From Ornithinimicrobium laminariae (GTDB lineage Bacteria; Actinomycetota; Actinomycetes; Actinomycetales; Dermatophilaceae), in the NCBI RefSeq assembly GCF_019457945.1, contig NZ_JAHZSU010000001.1:515538-579537 (forward strand): a DNA stretch of 64,000 bases. Direction: 5' to 3'. Of the stretch, positions 1 to 9,559 are shown in pieces. Below the pieces are notes generated by a model. That model did no database searches. It saw nothing but the letters and a program-made list of their open reading frames with translations, and was not told the DNA's origin. How positions within the stretch are numbered: position 1 is the first letter of the stretch; each line of letters opens with the position of its first letter. Both the position numbers and the translations under genes were made by a program.

Positions 1-2
1 TC

Positions 3-275
<273 letters not shown>

Positions 276-289
276 CCCCCGTGCCTTTT

Positions 290-330
290 CATCCGGCAGG
301 TGACCAGTTTTTCTGGTCACCTGCCGGATG
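290..330. terminator. Perfect 18-bp hairpin between convergent leuA and nnrD
   Basis: The arms CATCCGGCAGGTGACCAG and CTGGTCACCTGCCGGATG are exact reverse complements around a TTTTT loop. Outside them GTGCC (281-285) pairs again with GGCAC (335-339) across a small internal loop. There is no T tract on either side, so it resembles the U-tract-less hairpins common in actinobacteria, and its place between two convergent genes suggests it stops transcription in both directions. The outer ends GTGCCTTTT and GGCACATAGG recur in the palindrome at 45068-45137. Confidence 0.7.
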
Positions 331-350
331 AATTGGCACATAGGCGGCGG

Positions 351-1196
351 CTAGGCAGAAAGCAGAGCAGCCACAGCCCCAGGTATGGCGTGTGCCACCG
401 CGAGCGCCCGCACAGGCCCTCCCGGGTTGGCCCGGTGAGCCGCTTCGCCGTGCACCATGGCAGCTAGGGCGCCCACATTACGCATCGGCAAGCCTGCTGC
501 GGCCAACATCCCGCACAGGCCAGCAAGAACATCCCCGGAGCCTGCTGTTGCTAGCCAAGCAGGGGCGCCACGCTCAACTCTGGGCGGCTCATTGGCGTTG
601 GCCGTCACCACCAAGGTGTCTGCGCCCTTCAGGAGCACCGTCGCACCGGTAAGTTGTGCGGCGCGCCGAGCCATCCCGCTACGGTCGGCCTGCACGTCCT
701 GCCTGCTTACCTGCTTACCAGTCCACCGGGAGAGCAACGCGGCCAGTTCGCCAGCGTGCGGAGTGAGGAGCGTTGGGGCCTGCCTAAACCCAGAGAGCAC
801 ATCCAGCGCGCCAGCATCAACCACGCAAGCTTCGTCACTAGAAAGTGCGCGCTCGATTGACCGCAATTGGTCTCGTCCGCCTTCACTGCGATCTCGTGGA
901 TCAATTCCAGGCCCCAGCAGCCACGCTTGGACCTGCCCACTCCCGGGCACAATCTCAGGGAGGGCCTGCAGAGCCAGGTTGGTAGGTGTGGCCGGCCCCA
1001 GATACCGCACCATTCCGGCGCCAGCCTCGACAGCAGCCGTGCAACTCAAGACCGCCGCGCCAGGAAAAGCGTCACAGCCCGCAACAACGCCCACGACTCC
1101 CCTGGTGTATTTGTGGTCTTCCGGGCCAGGAACCGGCCACAGCGCTGCGGCTTCGGACCGATCAAGTTGCTGCAGAACATCGCTCGCGTTGGGCAT
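351..1196 (-). CDS. nnrD: ADP-dependent NAD(P)H-hydrate dehydratase
   Basis: This enzyme repairs hydrated NADH and NADPH (NAD(P)HX) by ATP- or ADP-driven dehydration in the cytosol. The protein has the ribokinase-like fold of the YjeF C-terminal/CARKD family: GVVGVVAGCDAFPGAAVLS near the N-terminus, the middle stretch LLTPHAGELAALL, and the nucleotide-binding/catalytic motif TAGSGDVLAGLCGMLAA near the C-terminus. I chose the ATG at 1196 (MPNASDV) because GGAG lies 7 bases before it; an in-frame GTG at 1277, directly after the acpS stop, would add 27 residues that look like leader sequence. The NnrE epimerase half, fused in Escherichia coli, is absent here. It is the last gene of a glmS-acpS-nnrD operon. 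Confidence 0.9.
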   Translation of the reverse strand: MPNASDVLQQLDRSEAAALWPVPGPEDHKYTRGVVGVVAGCDAFPGAAVLSCTAAVEAGAGMVRYLGPATPTNLALQALPEIVPGSGQVQAWLLGPGIDPRDRSEGGRDQLRSIERALSSDEACVVDAGALDVLSGFRQAPTLLTPHAGELAALLSRWTGKQVSRQDVQADRSGMARRAAQLTGATVLLKGADTLVVTANANEPPRVERGAPAWLATAGSGDVLAGLCGMLAAAGLPMRNVGALAAMVHGEAAHRANPGGPVRALAVAHAIPGAVAALLSA

Positions 1197-1277
1197 CAGA
1201 TAACTCCGTCTCCAGGTGTGGTCTCTGCTGACCTCGGGTGCAATCTCAAGTACAACAGCACAACTGAGGCTGAGCAC

Positions 1278-1628
1278 CTAGCCTTCAGCAATCACAACGG
1301 CTGAAGCCACCCCAGCATCGTGCGAGAGCGACAGGTGAAACGACGCCACGCCCAATTCTTCGGCACGGGCTGCGACGGTGCCGGACACCTCCAAGTGAGG
1401 TCGCCCGTCATCATTACGGACAACGGTCGCATCCTGCCAATGCAGCCCCACCGGAGCACCCAGGCTCTTGGCTAGCGCTTCTTTGGCGGCGAAGCGGGCC
1501 GCCATCGACTCGGGCCGCAACTCTCGCTCGCCAGGGGTAAATAACCGCAAGGCGAGGCGAGGGTTGCGCAACATTCGCTCTTCAAATCGGGCGATGTTGA
1601 CGACGTCGATGCCGACCCCGATGATCAC
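1278..1628 (-). CDS. acpS: Holo-[acyl-carrier-protein] synthase
   Basis: AcpS moves 4'-phosphopantetheine from CoA to the serine of acyl carrier protein, switching fatty acid synthesis on. At 116 residues it has the usual family length. The start [17 protein letters not shown] carries the Mg-binding Asp in GIDVV, and [12 protein letters not shown] is the second conserved block with the catalytic Glu; [15 protein letters not shown] closes the fold. The GTG start overlaps the glmS stop by 4 bp (GTGA), so the two are probably translationally coupled. The CoA maker coaA is encoded divergently upstream of glmS, which fits the shared need for CoA. Confidence 0.93.
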   Translation of the reverse strand: MIIGVGIDVVNIARFEERMLRNPRLALRLFTPGERELRPESMAARFAAKEALAKSLGAPVGLHWQDATVVRNDDGRPHLEVSGTVAARAEELGVASFHLSLSHDAGVASAVVIAEG

Positions 1629-3484
1629 TCGACAGTGACCGACTTCGCGAGGTTACGAGGCTGGTCAACATCCAGCCCCTTGGCCGAGGACAACTGCAGC
1701 GAGAAGTATTGCAACGGCACAACGGTCAGCAACGGAGCCAACAACTGCGAGGTCGCCGGGATGCGAATGACCTCGTCAGCGAAGGGCACCACGTCGTCAT
1801 CGCCCTCTTCAGCGATCACCAGTGTGCGTGCCCCACGGGCCCGGATCTCCTGGATGTTGGAGACAACCTTGCCGTGCAGACCGTTCTCGGCAGAAGGCGA
1901 GGGGACGACGATAAACACCGGCTGGCCAGGCTCGATCAGCGCGATAGGACCGTGCTTCAGCTCGCCAGCAGCGAAGCCTTCAGCGTGGATATAGGCCAAC
2001 TCCTTGAGCTTCAAGGCACCTTCCATCGCGATCGGGAAGCCAACGTGACGACCAAGGAACAACACCGAGCGGGTGTCAGCCATGAAGTAGGCGATCTCCT
2101 TGACGCGAGCCAGGTTGCCCAGCAGGTCCGACATCTTGGCCGGGATGCCATGCAGTTCTTCGAGCACCTCGGCAGCGTTGCGGCCAAACGAGCCGCCACG
2201 CAGTTGAGCGAGGTAGAGCCCCAGGATGTAGCTGGCGGTGATCTGTGCGACAAAGGCCTTGGTTGAGGCAACGGCGATCTCGGGACCAGCATGGGTGTAG
2301 AGGACAGCGTCCGACTCACGCGGGATCGTCGATCCGTGAGTGTTGCAGATGGAAAGGGTGCGAGCGCCCAGTTCCTTCGCGTGCCGCACGGCCATCAGGG
2401 TGTCAGCGGTCTCACCGGACTGGGAGATCGAGACCACCAGGGTGTTCTCGTCGATCACCGGGTCGCGGTAGCGGAACTCGTGGGCCAACTCGACCTCGAC
2501 GGGGATCCGCGTCCACCGCTCAATGGCGTACTTGGCGACCATCCCGGCATACGCTGCGGTGCCACAGGCCACGATGACAATCTTGGAGATGCCACGCAGG
2601 TCCTGCTCAGTGATGCTCATTTCGTCCAGGACCAACTGGCCATTTTCGTCGGTGCGACCCAACAGGGTGTCGCGCACGGCGTGTGGCTGGTCGTGGATTT
2701 CCTTCTCCATGAACGTGTCGTAGCCATCCTTCTCGGCGGCTGCAGCATCCCAGGTGACGTCGTAGGCCTTGCCCTCGCTTGGCGTGCCGTCGAAGTTGAT
2801 GACGTCGCACGAGTCGGGCGTGATGGTGACGATCTGGTCTTGGCCCAGCTCAAGAGCCTTGCGGGTGTGTCCGATGAAGGCGGCCACATCAGAACCCATG
2901 AAGTTTTCGCCGTCGCCCAGGCCGACCACCAACGGTGAGTTGCGGCGGGCAGCGACCACCGTGTTTGGCGCGTCTGCGTGCACAGCCAACAGAGTGAAGG
3001 CACCTTCAAGAGTGCCCACGACATCCTGCATGGCACGAGTGAGGTCGCCTGAATCCGCGTATGCGCTGGCGACGAGGTGCGCAACGACCTCGGTGTCGGT
3101 CTCAGACGTGAACTCCACGCCGTCAGCCAGCAAGCTCTGACGCAGAGAGTGGAAGTTCTCGATGATGCCGTTGTGCACGAGGGCCAACTTGCCCTCGGTG
3201 CCACCCCGGTGTGGGTGAGCATTAGCGTTGGTCGGCCCACCGTGGGTCGCCCAGCGAGTGTGACCAATAGCGGTGGCGCTGTCTGCCGGGGGGTTCTCGG
3301 CGAGCGCTTCGCGCAAATTAGTCAGTTTGCCTGCACGTTTGGCTGTGGCGACTCGGTCGTCGTCAACCAGGGCAACGCCAGCGGAGTCGTATCCGCGGTA
3401 CTCCAGTCGCCCAAGCCCTTCCATGACAACCTCAAGAGCTTTGCCCGAGGTATTTGGCCCCACATATCCAACGATTCCACACAT
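1625..3484 (-). CDS. glmS: Glutamine-fructose-6-phosphate aminotransferase (isomerizing)
   Basis: GlmS makes glucosamine-6-phosphate from fructose-6-phosphate and glutamine, the entry to peptidoglycan and, in this lineage, to mycothiol. The start is the ATG at 3484, giving MCGIVGYVG: Cys2 is the amidotransferase nucleophile and must be N-terminal, so the 30-residue in-frame extension to 3574 is rejected. The N-terminal half is a class II glutamine amidotransferase ([19 protein letters not shown]); the C-terminal half holds two SIS sugar-isomerase domains ([30 protein letters not shown]-like [11 protein letters not shown]) and ends LAKSVTVE, the standard GlmS tail. About 619 residues, normal length. 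No glmS ribozyme was recognised in the 79-bp upstream gap. Overlaps acpS by 4 bp. Confidence 0.97.
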   Translation of the reverse strand: MCGIVGYVGPNTSGKALEVVMEGLGRLEYRGYDSAGVALVDDDRVATAKRAGKLTNLREALAENPPADSATAIGHTRWATHGGPTNANAHPHRGGTEGKLALVHNGIIENFHSLRQSLLADGVEFTSETDTEVVAHLVASAYADSGDLTRAMQDVVGTLEGAFTLLAVHADAPNTVVAARRNSPLVVGLGDGENFMGSDVAAFIGHTRKALELGQDQIVTITPDSCDVINFDGTPSEGKAYDVTWDAAAAEKDGYDTFMEKEIHDQPHAVRDTLLGRTDENGQLVLDEMSITEQDLRGISKIVIVACGTAAYAGMVAKYAIERWTRIPVEVELAHEFRYRDPVIDENTLVVSISQSGETADTLMAVRHAKELGARTLSICNTHGSTIPRESDAVLYTHAGPEIAVASTKAFVAQITASYILGLYLAQLRGGSFGRNAAEVLEELHGIPAKMSDLLGNLARVKEIAYFMADTRSVLFLGRHVGFPIAMEGALKLKELAYIHAEGFAAGELKHGPIALIEPGQPVFIVVPSPSAENGLHGKVVSNIQEIRARGARTLVIAEEGDDDVVPFADEVIRIPATSQLLAPLLTVVPLQYFSLQLSSAKGLDVDQPRNLAKSVTVE

Positions 3485-3563
3485 CCCGCAAGGATAGTCG
3501 GTCAGCACAAATCCGTCCGCATCCGAAGGGCTCGAATGGTGGTGATCTTGCAGACAAGGCACA

Positions 3564-4526
3564 ATGTGCTCCATGTCCGCCTCCGGTCACCCGCTACCTT
3601 CCCCCTATGTCGAGATGGATCGGCAAGCCTGGGCCGCGCTGCGTGAGCAAACTCCGATGCACTTGACCGCCGAAGATGTGGTGCGGCTGCGCGGATTGGG
3701 TGATCGACTCGATATGGCGGAAGTTGAAGAGGTCTATCTGCCGTTGACGCGATTGCTTTCTTTCTATGAAGAAGGCACCGCCGGCTTGCACCGAGTGACG
3801 AGTAATTTCCTCGGGGAGCGACCAGAGCGCACACCTTTCATCATCGGCGTGGCCGGCTCAGTCGCCGTCGGCAAGTCAACGACAGCCCGCATTTTGAAGG
3901 AACTCATTTCACGGTGGGACTCCAAGCCCAAGGTTGAACTGGTCACCACTGATGGCTTCCTCTTCCCCAACCGGATCCTGGCCGCTCGCAATTTGATGGC
4001 GCGCAAGGGATTCCCCGAGTCCTACGACGTGCGGTCGTTGCAACGATTTGTTGCCGAGGTCAAGGCTGGCAAGCCGGCTGTCAAAGCACCGGTCTATTCA
4101 CACTTGACCTACGACATCATCCCCGGCGAACACCTCGCGGTCGATCGCCCCGATGTCCTCATCGTCGAGGGCTTGAACGTCTTGCAGCCGCCTCGTCGAC
4201 GCGAGGACGGTCGCCCTGGGATGGCAGTGAGCGACTTCTTCGACTTTTCGGTCTATGTCGATGCCCACGTCGACGACATCAAACGGTGGTACATCGATCG
4301 ATTCCTCAGCCTGCGGGAAACGGCCTTCAGCCAGCCCGAATCGCACTTCCGCCGGTATGCCACGTTGGACGACGAGGCTGCGATCGACATCGCGGAAAAC
4401 ATCTGGGAAGCGATTAACGCTCCTAACCTGCGGGAGAACATTCAGCCCACCCGCGGCCGGGCCACGTTGATCCTATCCAAGGGCGCGGCCCACTCTGTGC
4501 AGCGGGTTCGCTTGCGCCGCCTTTAA
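3564..4526 (+). CDS. coaA: Type I pantothenate kinase
   Basis: CoaA phosphorylates pantothenate, the rate-setting step of CoA synthesis. The P-loop [12 protein letters not shown] lies at about residues 95-106; [10 protein letters not shown] and GFPESYDVR are the type I-specific blocks, and [14 protein letters not shown] follows. The length, about 320 residues, matches the family, which is unrelated to types II and III. An ATG at 3573 is an alternative start; AAGG sits 5 bases before the 3564 ATG. It is divergent from glmS. In Mycobacterium the gene is Rv1092c and lies in the same broad neighbourhood as fum and phoH2. Confidence 0.95.
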   Translation: MCSMSASGHPLPSPYVEMDRQAWAALREQTPMHLTAEDVVRLRGLGDRLDMAEVEEVYLPLTRLLSFYEEGTAGLHRVTSNFLGERPERTPFIIGVAGSVAVGKSTTARILKELISRWDSKPKVELVTTDGFLFPNRILAARNLMARKGFPESYDVRSLQRFVAEVKAGKPAVKAPVYSHLTYDIIPGEHLAVDRPDVLIVEGLNVLQPPRRREDGRPGMAVSDFFDFSVYVDAHVDDIKRWYIDRFLSLRETAFSQPESHFRRYATLDDEAAIDIAENIWEAINAPNLRENIQPTRGRATLILSKGAAHSVQRVRLRRL

Positions 4527-4576
4527 GGCAACCCGGCCTCCAACACCTGACCCACTCTTGGGCGCACACTAGGGGC

Positions 4577-5992
4577 ATGACCTCCGAACCGCAGTCAGCG
4601 CCAGCCACTCGCATCGAAAAGGACTCGATGGGCGAGATCGAAGTCCCCGCGGATGCGCTATATGCCGCCCAAACGGCCCGAGCCGTGGTGAACTTCCCGA
4701 TTTCTGGTCAGCGGGTCCCCACCCCGATTGTCCAAGCCTTGGCCAGGATCAAACAGCACGCGGCCCAGGTCAACGCCGACCTGGGAGTCATCGATGGCCC
4801 CGTCGGAGCAGCAATCACGGCGGCTGCCAAGGAAGTTGTCGCCGGAGACCACGACGAGCACTTCCCGATCGACGTCTACCAAACGGGATCAGGTACCTCG
4901 ACCAACATGAACGTCAACGAGGTCGTGGCCCGATTGGCCAGTGACGCCAGCGGCCTTGCCATCCACCCCAACGATCACGTCAACGCTGGCCAGTCGAGCA
5001 ATGACACGTTCCCGACGGCACTTCGCGTCGTCGCGCTCCAGCTGCTCGCCGAGCAGACCGAGCCCGGATTGGCCGCGTTGGAAGAGTCGCTCAGAGCCAA
5101 ATCCGTCGAGTTCGCCGACGTCGTCAAGGCCGGCCGCACCCACTTGATGGATGCGGTGCCCGTCACGTTGGGTCAAGAATTTGGCGGGTATGCGCGTCAG
5201 ATTGCGCTGGGACGCAAACGCCTGGCTGACGCTGCACAAGATGTTGCCGAGTTGCCCCTGGGTGGCACAGCAACCGGCACTGGACTCAACGCCCACCTGG
5301 ACTTTGCGCCACGGGTCATCTCAGCTCTGGCTGACGACCTCGGCCTGCCTTTCACCGAGGCAGTCGACCACTTTGAGGCTCAGTCAGCGCAGGATTGCCT
5401 CGTTGCCCTCTCGGGCGCGCTCAAGGTCATCGCTGTCTCGCTGACCAAGCTCTGCAACGACCTGCGCTGGATGGGCTCTGGCCCCCGTGCCGGTCTGGGC
5501 GAATTGGCCCTTCCAGAACTGCAACCTGGCTCGAGCATCATGCCCGGCAAGGTCAACCCGGTGATCCCAGAAGCAACGCTGATGGCTTGCGCACGCGTCA
5601 TGGGCAATGACACCACGATGACCATTGCTGGCGCGTCAGGTTCATTTGAACTCAACGTGATGCTGCCCGTCATGGGACAAACGATCGTGGAGTCCCTCAC
5701 CCTGATCGGCAATACCTCACCCGTCATGGCCGACAAGGTGATCGCCGGCCTCAGCGCCAACGTCGAGCACAATGAGCAACTGGCCATGAGTTCGTCAGCC
5801 ATTGTGACGGCCATCAATTCCTTCATTGGGTATGAGGCGGCCGGCGCCGTCGCGAAGGAAGCACTGCGGGAGAAGAAAACGATCCGGGAGACAGTAATCT
5901 CCCGCGGCCATGTGGCGGCCGGGGAGATTACCGAAGAAGAACTAGATGCCGCGCTTGACGTGCTATCTATGGCACGTGCTGGGCGAAGCTAA
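4577..5992 (+). CDS. fumC: Class II fumarate hydratase
   Basis: FumC interconverts fumarate and malate in the TCA cycle and is an iron-free homotetramer. Visible signatures are TGSGTSTNMNVNEV, HPNDHVNAGQSSNDTFPTA, KAGRTHLMDAVPVTLGQE (catalytic His) and the flexible superfamily loop GSSIMPGKVNPVIPEA near residue 318. The last segment with GPRAGLGELALPELQPGSS favours fumarase over aspartase or adenylosuccinate lyase. At 471 residues it is full length. The stop lies 11 bp from the convergent stop of the next gene, with no clear terminator between. Its partner enzyme succinate dehydrogenase is encoded at the far end of the window. Confidence 0.95.
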   Translation: MTSEPQSAPATRIEKDSMGEIEVPADALYAAQTARAVVNFPISGQRVPTPIVQALARIKQHAAQVNADLGVIDGPVGAAITAAAKEVVAGDHDEHFPIDVYQTGSGTSTNMNVNEVVARLASDASGLAIHPNDHVNAGQSSNDTFPTALRVVALQLLAEQTEPGLAALEESLRAKSVEFADVVKAGRTHLMDAVPVTLGQEFGGYARQIALGRKRLADAAQDVAELPLGGTATGTGLNAHLDFAPRVISALADDLGLPFTEAVDHFEAQSAQDCLVALSGALKVIAVSLTKLCNDLRWMGSGPRAGLGELALPELQPGSSIMPGKVNPVIPEATLMACARVMGNDTTMTIAGASGSFELNVMLPVMGQTIVESLTLIGNTSPVMADKVIAGLSANVEHNEQLAMSSSAIVTAINSFIGYEAAGAVAKEALREKKTIRETVISRGHVAAGEITEEELDAALDVLSMARAGRS

Positions 5993-6003
5993 GCGTTAGC
6001 GGC

Positions 6004-6984
6004 TCAGTACCAGCCAACGGACTGCGAGTGCGACCATGCAGCGCAGGGCGAACCGTAGCGCTCGTTGATGTAGCCCAAGCCCCAGGAGATCTGAGTAGCC
6101 GGGTTGGTCAAGTAGTCGCCACCGGCGCTAGCCATCTTGCTGGCTGGCAGGGACTGCGGGATGCCGTAGGCACCCGAGGACGGATTCTTAGCCGTGTGGT
6201 TCCAGCCCGATTCCTTGGTCCACAGGGAGTCCAAGCAGCTGAACTGGTCGCCGCTCCAGCCATAGCTGCTGAGCATGCCAGCGGCGATGTCCTTAGAGCT
6301 GCCCGACGGGGCAGACGTAACCGGCGCGGGTGCGGCCGCCTCGGTCGGCTCAGAAGAGCTGGACGAGGATGACGAGCTCGACGACGAAGAAGAGCTAGAC
6401 GATGATGAGTTGGACGAAGAGCTCGTCTCGGCTGGCGCGGCGGCCTGCTGGGCTGCTGCCTCTTCGGCGGCGGCCTGCTCGGCAGCCTCTTGAGCGGCGG
6501 CCTCTTCAGCTGCTGCTTCCTCGGCGGCGGCCTCTTCAGCTGCGGCTTCTTCGGCTGCGACCTTCGCGGCCCGCTCTTCGGCGATGCGCTCCGACTCTTC
6601 GCCAGCCTGCTCCAGGCTGGCGGTGACAGCGGCTTCGCCGATCTGCACCGAGTTGGCCTGGCCGAGGCCAGTCTCAAGGCGGTCACTGGAACGGCTTGCG
6701 CCGGCCTCGCTGCCAGTGACTCGCACCGAGTCAATCGCGACAGTCGACAGCGCCGACTCATCAAGCGAAGCGGTCAGCTGCTCAGCGCGCTCTTCGTCAC
6801 TCATGCTGCCACCGGCGACACCGGCTAGCGCAACGGAACCCAGGGTGATCGCTGCGGTCACCAAAGTGGCCGGGCTGCGGAAAACCTTGCGGGCACGGTG
6901 ACGGCCGTTGTCGCGACCGGACTCGTCAGTGTCAAGCGTGACGACATCTGCAGTCTTGGACTCGGGCAGGAACGCGTTGGACAT
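6004..6984 (-). CDS. Secreted lysozyme-like (SLT/Rpf-type) protein with Ala-Glu and poly-Ser linkers
   Basis: The 326-residue protein begins with a basic region and a hydrophobic stretch (ATLVTAAITLGSVALAGVAGG, about residues 39-59) that should export or anchor it. A long helical segment of EEAAA repeats (about 135-185) is followed by a run of more than 25 mostly serine residues, then a Pro/Ala/Thr stretch. The last 80 residues form a lysozyme-like fold: FSCLDSLWTKESGWNHTA has the likely catalytic Glu, AYGIPQSLPASKMA and NPATQISWGLGYINERYG follow, and the two cysteines probably form a disulfide. This fits a peptidoglycan lytic transglycosylase of the actinobacterial type. The serine codons are mixed, so the run is kept at protein level rather than by slippage. 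Start ATG at 6984 has GGAGG 5-9 bases upstream. Confidence 0.8.
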   Translation of the reverse strand: MSNAFLPESKTADVVTLDTDESGRDNGRHRARKVFRSPATLVTAAITLGSVALAGVAGGSMSDEERAEQLTASLDESALSTVAIDSVRVTGSEAGASRSSDRLETGLGQANSVQIGEAAVTASLEQAGEESERIAEERAAKVAAEEAAAEEAAAEEAAAEEAAAQEAAEQAAAEEAAAQQAAAPAETSSSSNSSSSSSSSSSSSSSSSSSSEPTEAAAPAPVTSAPSGSSKDIAAGMLSSYGWSGDQFSCLDSLWTKESGWNHTAKNPSSGAYGIPQSLPASKMASAGGDYLTNPATQISWGLGYINERYGSPCAAWSHSQSVGWY

Positions 6985-7148
6985 TAAGCCTCCAGAGTGT
7001 GCGCACCAGTTGTGCGCGGTAGCGGTTGAGCGTTACCAATTTGTGATCTAAGAAGACCATAGCCATGCCCGACACGGACGGGCAACTCAAATTGGCCTCT
7101 CGTGGCCAAGGTCACATGCCTTGCGACCAGCCTAAATATCGACTTACG

Positions 7149-8495
7149 TCACTCCAGTAACTCTGTTACCAGGGCTGCAATCGCACTCCGCTCGCTGCGA
7201 TGCAAGGTGACGTGGGCGAACAGGGGGTTTCCCTTCAGCGCTTCGATCACGGCTGCAACGCCGTCGTGACGGCCGACCCGAAGGTTATCGCGCTGCGCCA
7301 CATCATGAGTCAGCACGACTCGAGACGACTGCCCGATCCGAGACAACACGGTGAGCAAGACGTTGCGCTCCAGCGACTGCGCCTCATCCACGATGACAAA
7401 AGAATCGTGCAGGGACCGCCCACGGATATGCGTCAGCGGCAAGACCTCTAAGAGACCCCGCTGAATGACCTCTTCAATAACTGTCGGCCCGACCACGGAG
7501 CCGAGGGTGTCAAAGACAGCCTGCGCCCACGGGCCCATCTTGTCGTTCTCACTGCCCGGCAGATATCCCAACTCTTGGCCCCCGACGGCATACAGCGGTC
7601 GAAAGACGACCACCTTGCGGTGTTGCCGGCGTTCCAGCACTGCCTCCAGCCCCGCACACAGAGCCAAGGCACTCTTGCCCGTGCCTGCCCGGCCACCCAA
7701 ACTCACAATCCCCACGCTCGGGTCAAGCAGAGTGTCGATGGCGATCCGCTGCTCCGCGGATCGCCCGTGCAGCCCGAAGGCCTCACGGTCGCCTCGAACC
7801 AGGCGCACCACGCCGTCTGAGTTGATGCGGCCTAACGCGCTGCCTCCTGGCGCAAAGACGGTCACTCCGGTGTTGCACGGCATCTGCTCAGCGTTGGGGT
7901 GCGCCAACGACCCGTCGTGATAGAGCGAGGACATCTCGTCGTCGCTCACATCGAGGTTGGCCATCCCTGTCCATCCAGAGTCAACAGCCAATTCGGCGCG
8001 ATACTCCTGGGCGTCTAGCCCTAGCGCCGACGCCTTCACCCGAAGCGGCAAGTCCTTACTCACGACACTGACCGAGCAACCCTCGGCTGCAAGGTTGGCT
8101 GCCACTGCAAGGATTCTGGTGTCGTTGTCGCCCAGCCGAAATCCTGCGGGTAGAGCCGACGGGTCAGTGTGATTGAGCTCAACCCGCAGCGTTCCATCCG
8201 ACTCCCCCACGGGGATGGGCTCACTCAGCGTGCCGTATTCAACGCGCAGTTCGTCCAGGAGGCGCAGCGCTCGCCGAGCAAAGTAGCCCAACTCCGGGTG
8301 ATGCCGCTTGTCTTCCAACTCGGTGATGACCACGATCGGCAAAACCACGGCATGCTCGGCGAACCGGAACATAGCGCGCGGATCGGACAAGAGAACCGAG
8401 GTATCCACCACATACGTCCGGAAATCCGTCGAACGACTTTCACCTCCCAGCGTCAGATCGTCGGCGCGTGCAGACTGCTGGGTCAGGTCGGTCAT
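7149..8495 (-). CDS. phoH2: PhoH2-type PIN domain / PhoH ATPase fusion
   Basis: The N-terminal part (about residues 25-150) is a PIN nuclease-like domain ([19 protein letters not shown], with acidic residues continuing in [12 protein letters not shown] and [12 protein letters not shown]). The C-terminal part is a PhoH P-loop ATPase: [15 protein letters not shown] (Walker A), [19 protein letters not shown], and [13 protein letters not shown] (Walker B). Known PhoH2 proteins are RNA helicase/ribonucleases related to toxin-antitoxin PIN proteins; the cellular role is not well settled. No small antitoxin-like gene is visible upstream within the 188-bp gap to uppS. 448 residues is the usual length. 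Mycobacterium tuberculosis Rv1095 is the same architecture in a matching neighbourhood (from memory). Confidence 0.92.
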   Translation of the reverse strand: MTDLTQQSARADDLTLGGESRSTDFRTYVVDTSVLLSDPRAMFRFAEHAVVLPIVVITELEDKRHHPELGYFARRALRLLDELRVEYGTLSEPIPVGESDGTLRVELNHTDPSALPAGFRLGDNDTRILAVAANLAAEGCSVSVVSKDLPLRVKASALGLDAQEYRAELAVDSGWTGMANLDVSDDEMSSLYHDGSLAHPNAEQMPCNTGVTVFAPGGSALGRINSDGVVRLVRGDREAFGLHGRSAEQRIAIDTLLDPSVGIVSLGGRAGTGKSALALCAGLEAVLERRQHRKVVVFRPLYAVGGQELGYLPGSENDKMGPWAQAVFDTLGSVVGPTVIEEVIQRGLLEVLPLTHIRGRSLHDSFVIVDEAQSLERNVLLTVLSRIGQSSRVVLTHDVAQRDNLRVGRHDGVAAVIEALKGNPLFAHVTLHRSERSAIAALVTELLE

Positions 8496-8630
8496 CGAAG
8501 CTCCCTAGGCGAGTGCATTGAGTTCCATCGCTCTCACCGTAGATCGCCTCAGGGCGGCAACCGCGCTCGAAACACCGCGTAGCGAGAGATGTCATCTGCC
8601 CGAAGCTGAGTGTTCAGCAACTCCCGTCAC

Positions 8631-8650
8631 TTGTGTCTCACGCGACACAA
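8631..8650. promoter_or_regulatory. Inverted repeat between uppS and phoH2
   Basis: TTGTGTC and GACACAA are perfect 7-bp arms around TCACGC. A second short repeat (CCGCC-ACA-GGCGG) lies about 5 bp further toward uppS. The spot is 33 bp beyond the uppS stop and about 135 bp before the phoH2 start, so it could be an operator for phoH2 or a weak terminator for uppS. The arms are short and AT-balanced, which favours a protein-binding site. Confidence 0.35.
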
Positions 8651-8683
8651 AACTCCGCCACAGGCGGCTGCCTTGCACAGGGC

Positions 8684-9448
8684 CTAACGACCGAAGCGAC
8701 GCTCTCGCTCGGCATACGCGCGCAGTGCCCGAAGGAAGTCGACCTTGCGAAAGTCCGGCCAGAAGGCCTCACAAAAATAGAACTCGCTATGCGCGCTCTG
8801 CCAGAGCAAGAATCCGCCCAGCCGTTGCTCGCCGCTGGTGCGGATCACCAAGTCGGGGTCAGGCTGTCCCTTGGTATAGAGATGCTCTGCAATGTCATCA
8901 ATCTTGAGCGTCTGCGACAGCTCTTCTAGCGAGGTCCCGCGTGTCGCGTGCTCGGCCAGCAACCCTCGGACCGCATCTGCGATCTCTTGCCTGCCGCCAT
9001 ACCCAATAGCGACATTCACCACCATCGCGTCGACGTCTTCGGTGGCTGTCACCGCGTCGTCTAACACGCCCCGGGTTGCTTCTGGGAGCAGATGGCGGGC
9101 CCCCACGACGTTGACTCGCCACTTGCCGGTCGAAGCCAAGTCGGTGACGACATCCTCGATAATTGCCAGCAGCGGCTTCAACTCAGCCTCCGGGCGGTCA
9201 AGGTTGTCCGTCGAGAGCAGCCAGAGCGTGACTACCTCAACCCCCGCCTCGGCACACCACCCCAGCAGCGGTTTGATGTTGTCAGCCCCCGCCCGGTGAC
9301 CATCCTCTGTCGCCGCCCCGCGCTGCTTGGCCCATCGCCTATTGCCGTCCAACATGACACCCACGTGCCTGGGCAGGCGAGCCGTTGGAAGTTGCTTGCT
9401 CAGCGAGCGACCATAAAGCCGGTAGAGCAGTTCACGTGCAGAGGGCAT
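8684..9448 (-). CDS. uppS: Isoprenyl transferase (cis-prenyl diphosphate synthase)
   Basis: A cis-prenyltransferase that adds isopentenyl units with Z geometry, supplying polyprenyl phosphate for cell-wall assembly. The signature RHVGVMLDGNRRWAK contains the catalytic Asp; HRAGADNIKPLLGWCAEAGV, WLLSTDNLDRP and, near the end, DLVIRTSGEQRLGGFLLWQSAHSE (key Arg and Ser residues for IPP binding) follow. At 254 residues and divergent from a hemolysin III gene it matches the Rv1086 type, which makes the short Z,E-farnesyl product in mycobacteria, so product length should not be assumed to be undecaprenyl. The residues WPDFRKVDF near the C-terminus are the standard end of the fold. Confidence 0.93.
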   Translation of the reverse strand: MPSARELLYRLYGRSLSKQLPTARLPRHVGVMLDGNRRWAKQRGAATEDGHRAGADNIKPLLGWCAEAGVEVVTLWLLSTDNLDRPEAELKPLLAIIEDVVTDLASTGKWRVNVVGARHLLPEATRGVLDDAVTATEDVDAMVVNVAIGYGGRQEIADAVRGLLAEHATRGTSLEELSQTLKIDDIAEHLYTKGQPDPDLVIRTSGEQRLGGFLLWQSAHSEFYFCEAFWPDFRKVDFLRALRAYAERERRFGR

Positions 9449-9525
9449 GGGGCCAACGTACTCGGAATCTCCTGCACGTCGGCAGTTGAAGTCCTCACAA
9501 TTGCCTGAACATTAACCTACCGCGT

Positions 9526-9551
9526 CGTAACTTACGGTGCAGTAAGTTACG
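9526..9551. promoter_or_regulatory. Perfect 26-bp inverted repeat upstream of trhA
   Basis: CGTAACTTAC and GTAAGTTACG are exact reverse complements with GGTGCA between them, ending 8 bp before the trhA ATG. The size and symmetry are those of a TetR-family operator. It would overlap the trhA transcription or translation start and also sits upstream of uppS, so one repressor could act on both genes. No cognate regulator lies next to it. Confidence 0.6.
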
Positions 9552-9559
9552 CTCGAATC

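Noticed and set aside
457..1203. Long plus-strand frame antisense to nnrD.
   Set aside because: Low-complexity Ala/Ser/Arg composition typical of shadows of GC-rich genes; nnrD has clear motifs.
3485..3563. glmS ribozyme.
   Set aside because: The gap is only 79 bp, the gene is in an actinobacterium, and no matching core was seen.
6275..6493. Plus-strand frame coding a poly-Asp/Glu protein.
   Set aside because: It is the complement of the serine run in the secreted protein gene on the minus strand, which has a signal segment, a domain and a ribosome site.
6985..7148. ydaO-type c-di-AMP riboswitch, often found before actinobacterial wall-hydrolase genes.
   Set aside because: I could not find the conserved pattern in the 164-bp upstream region; only GGTAACG...TACC symmetry is present.
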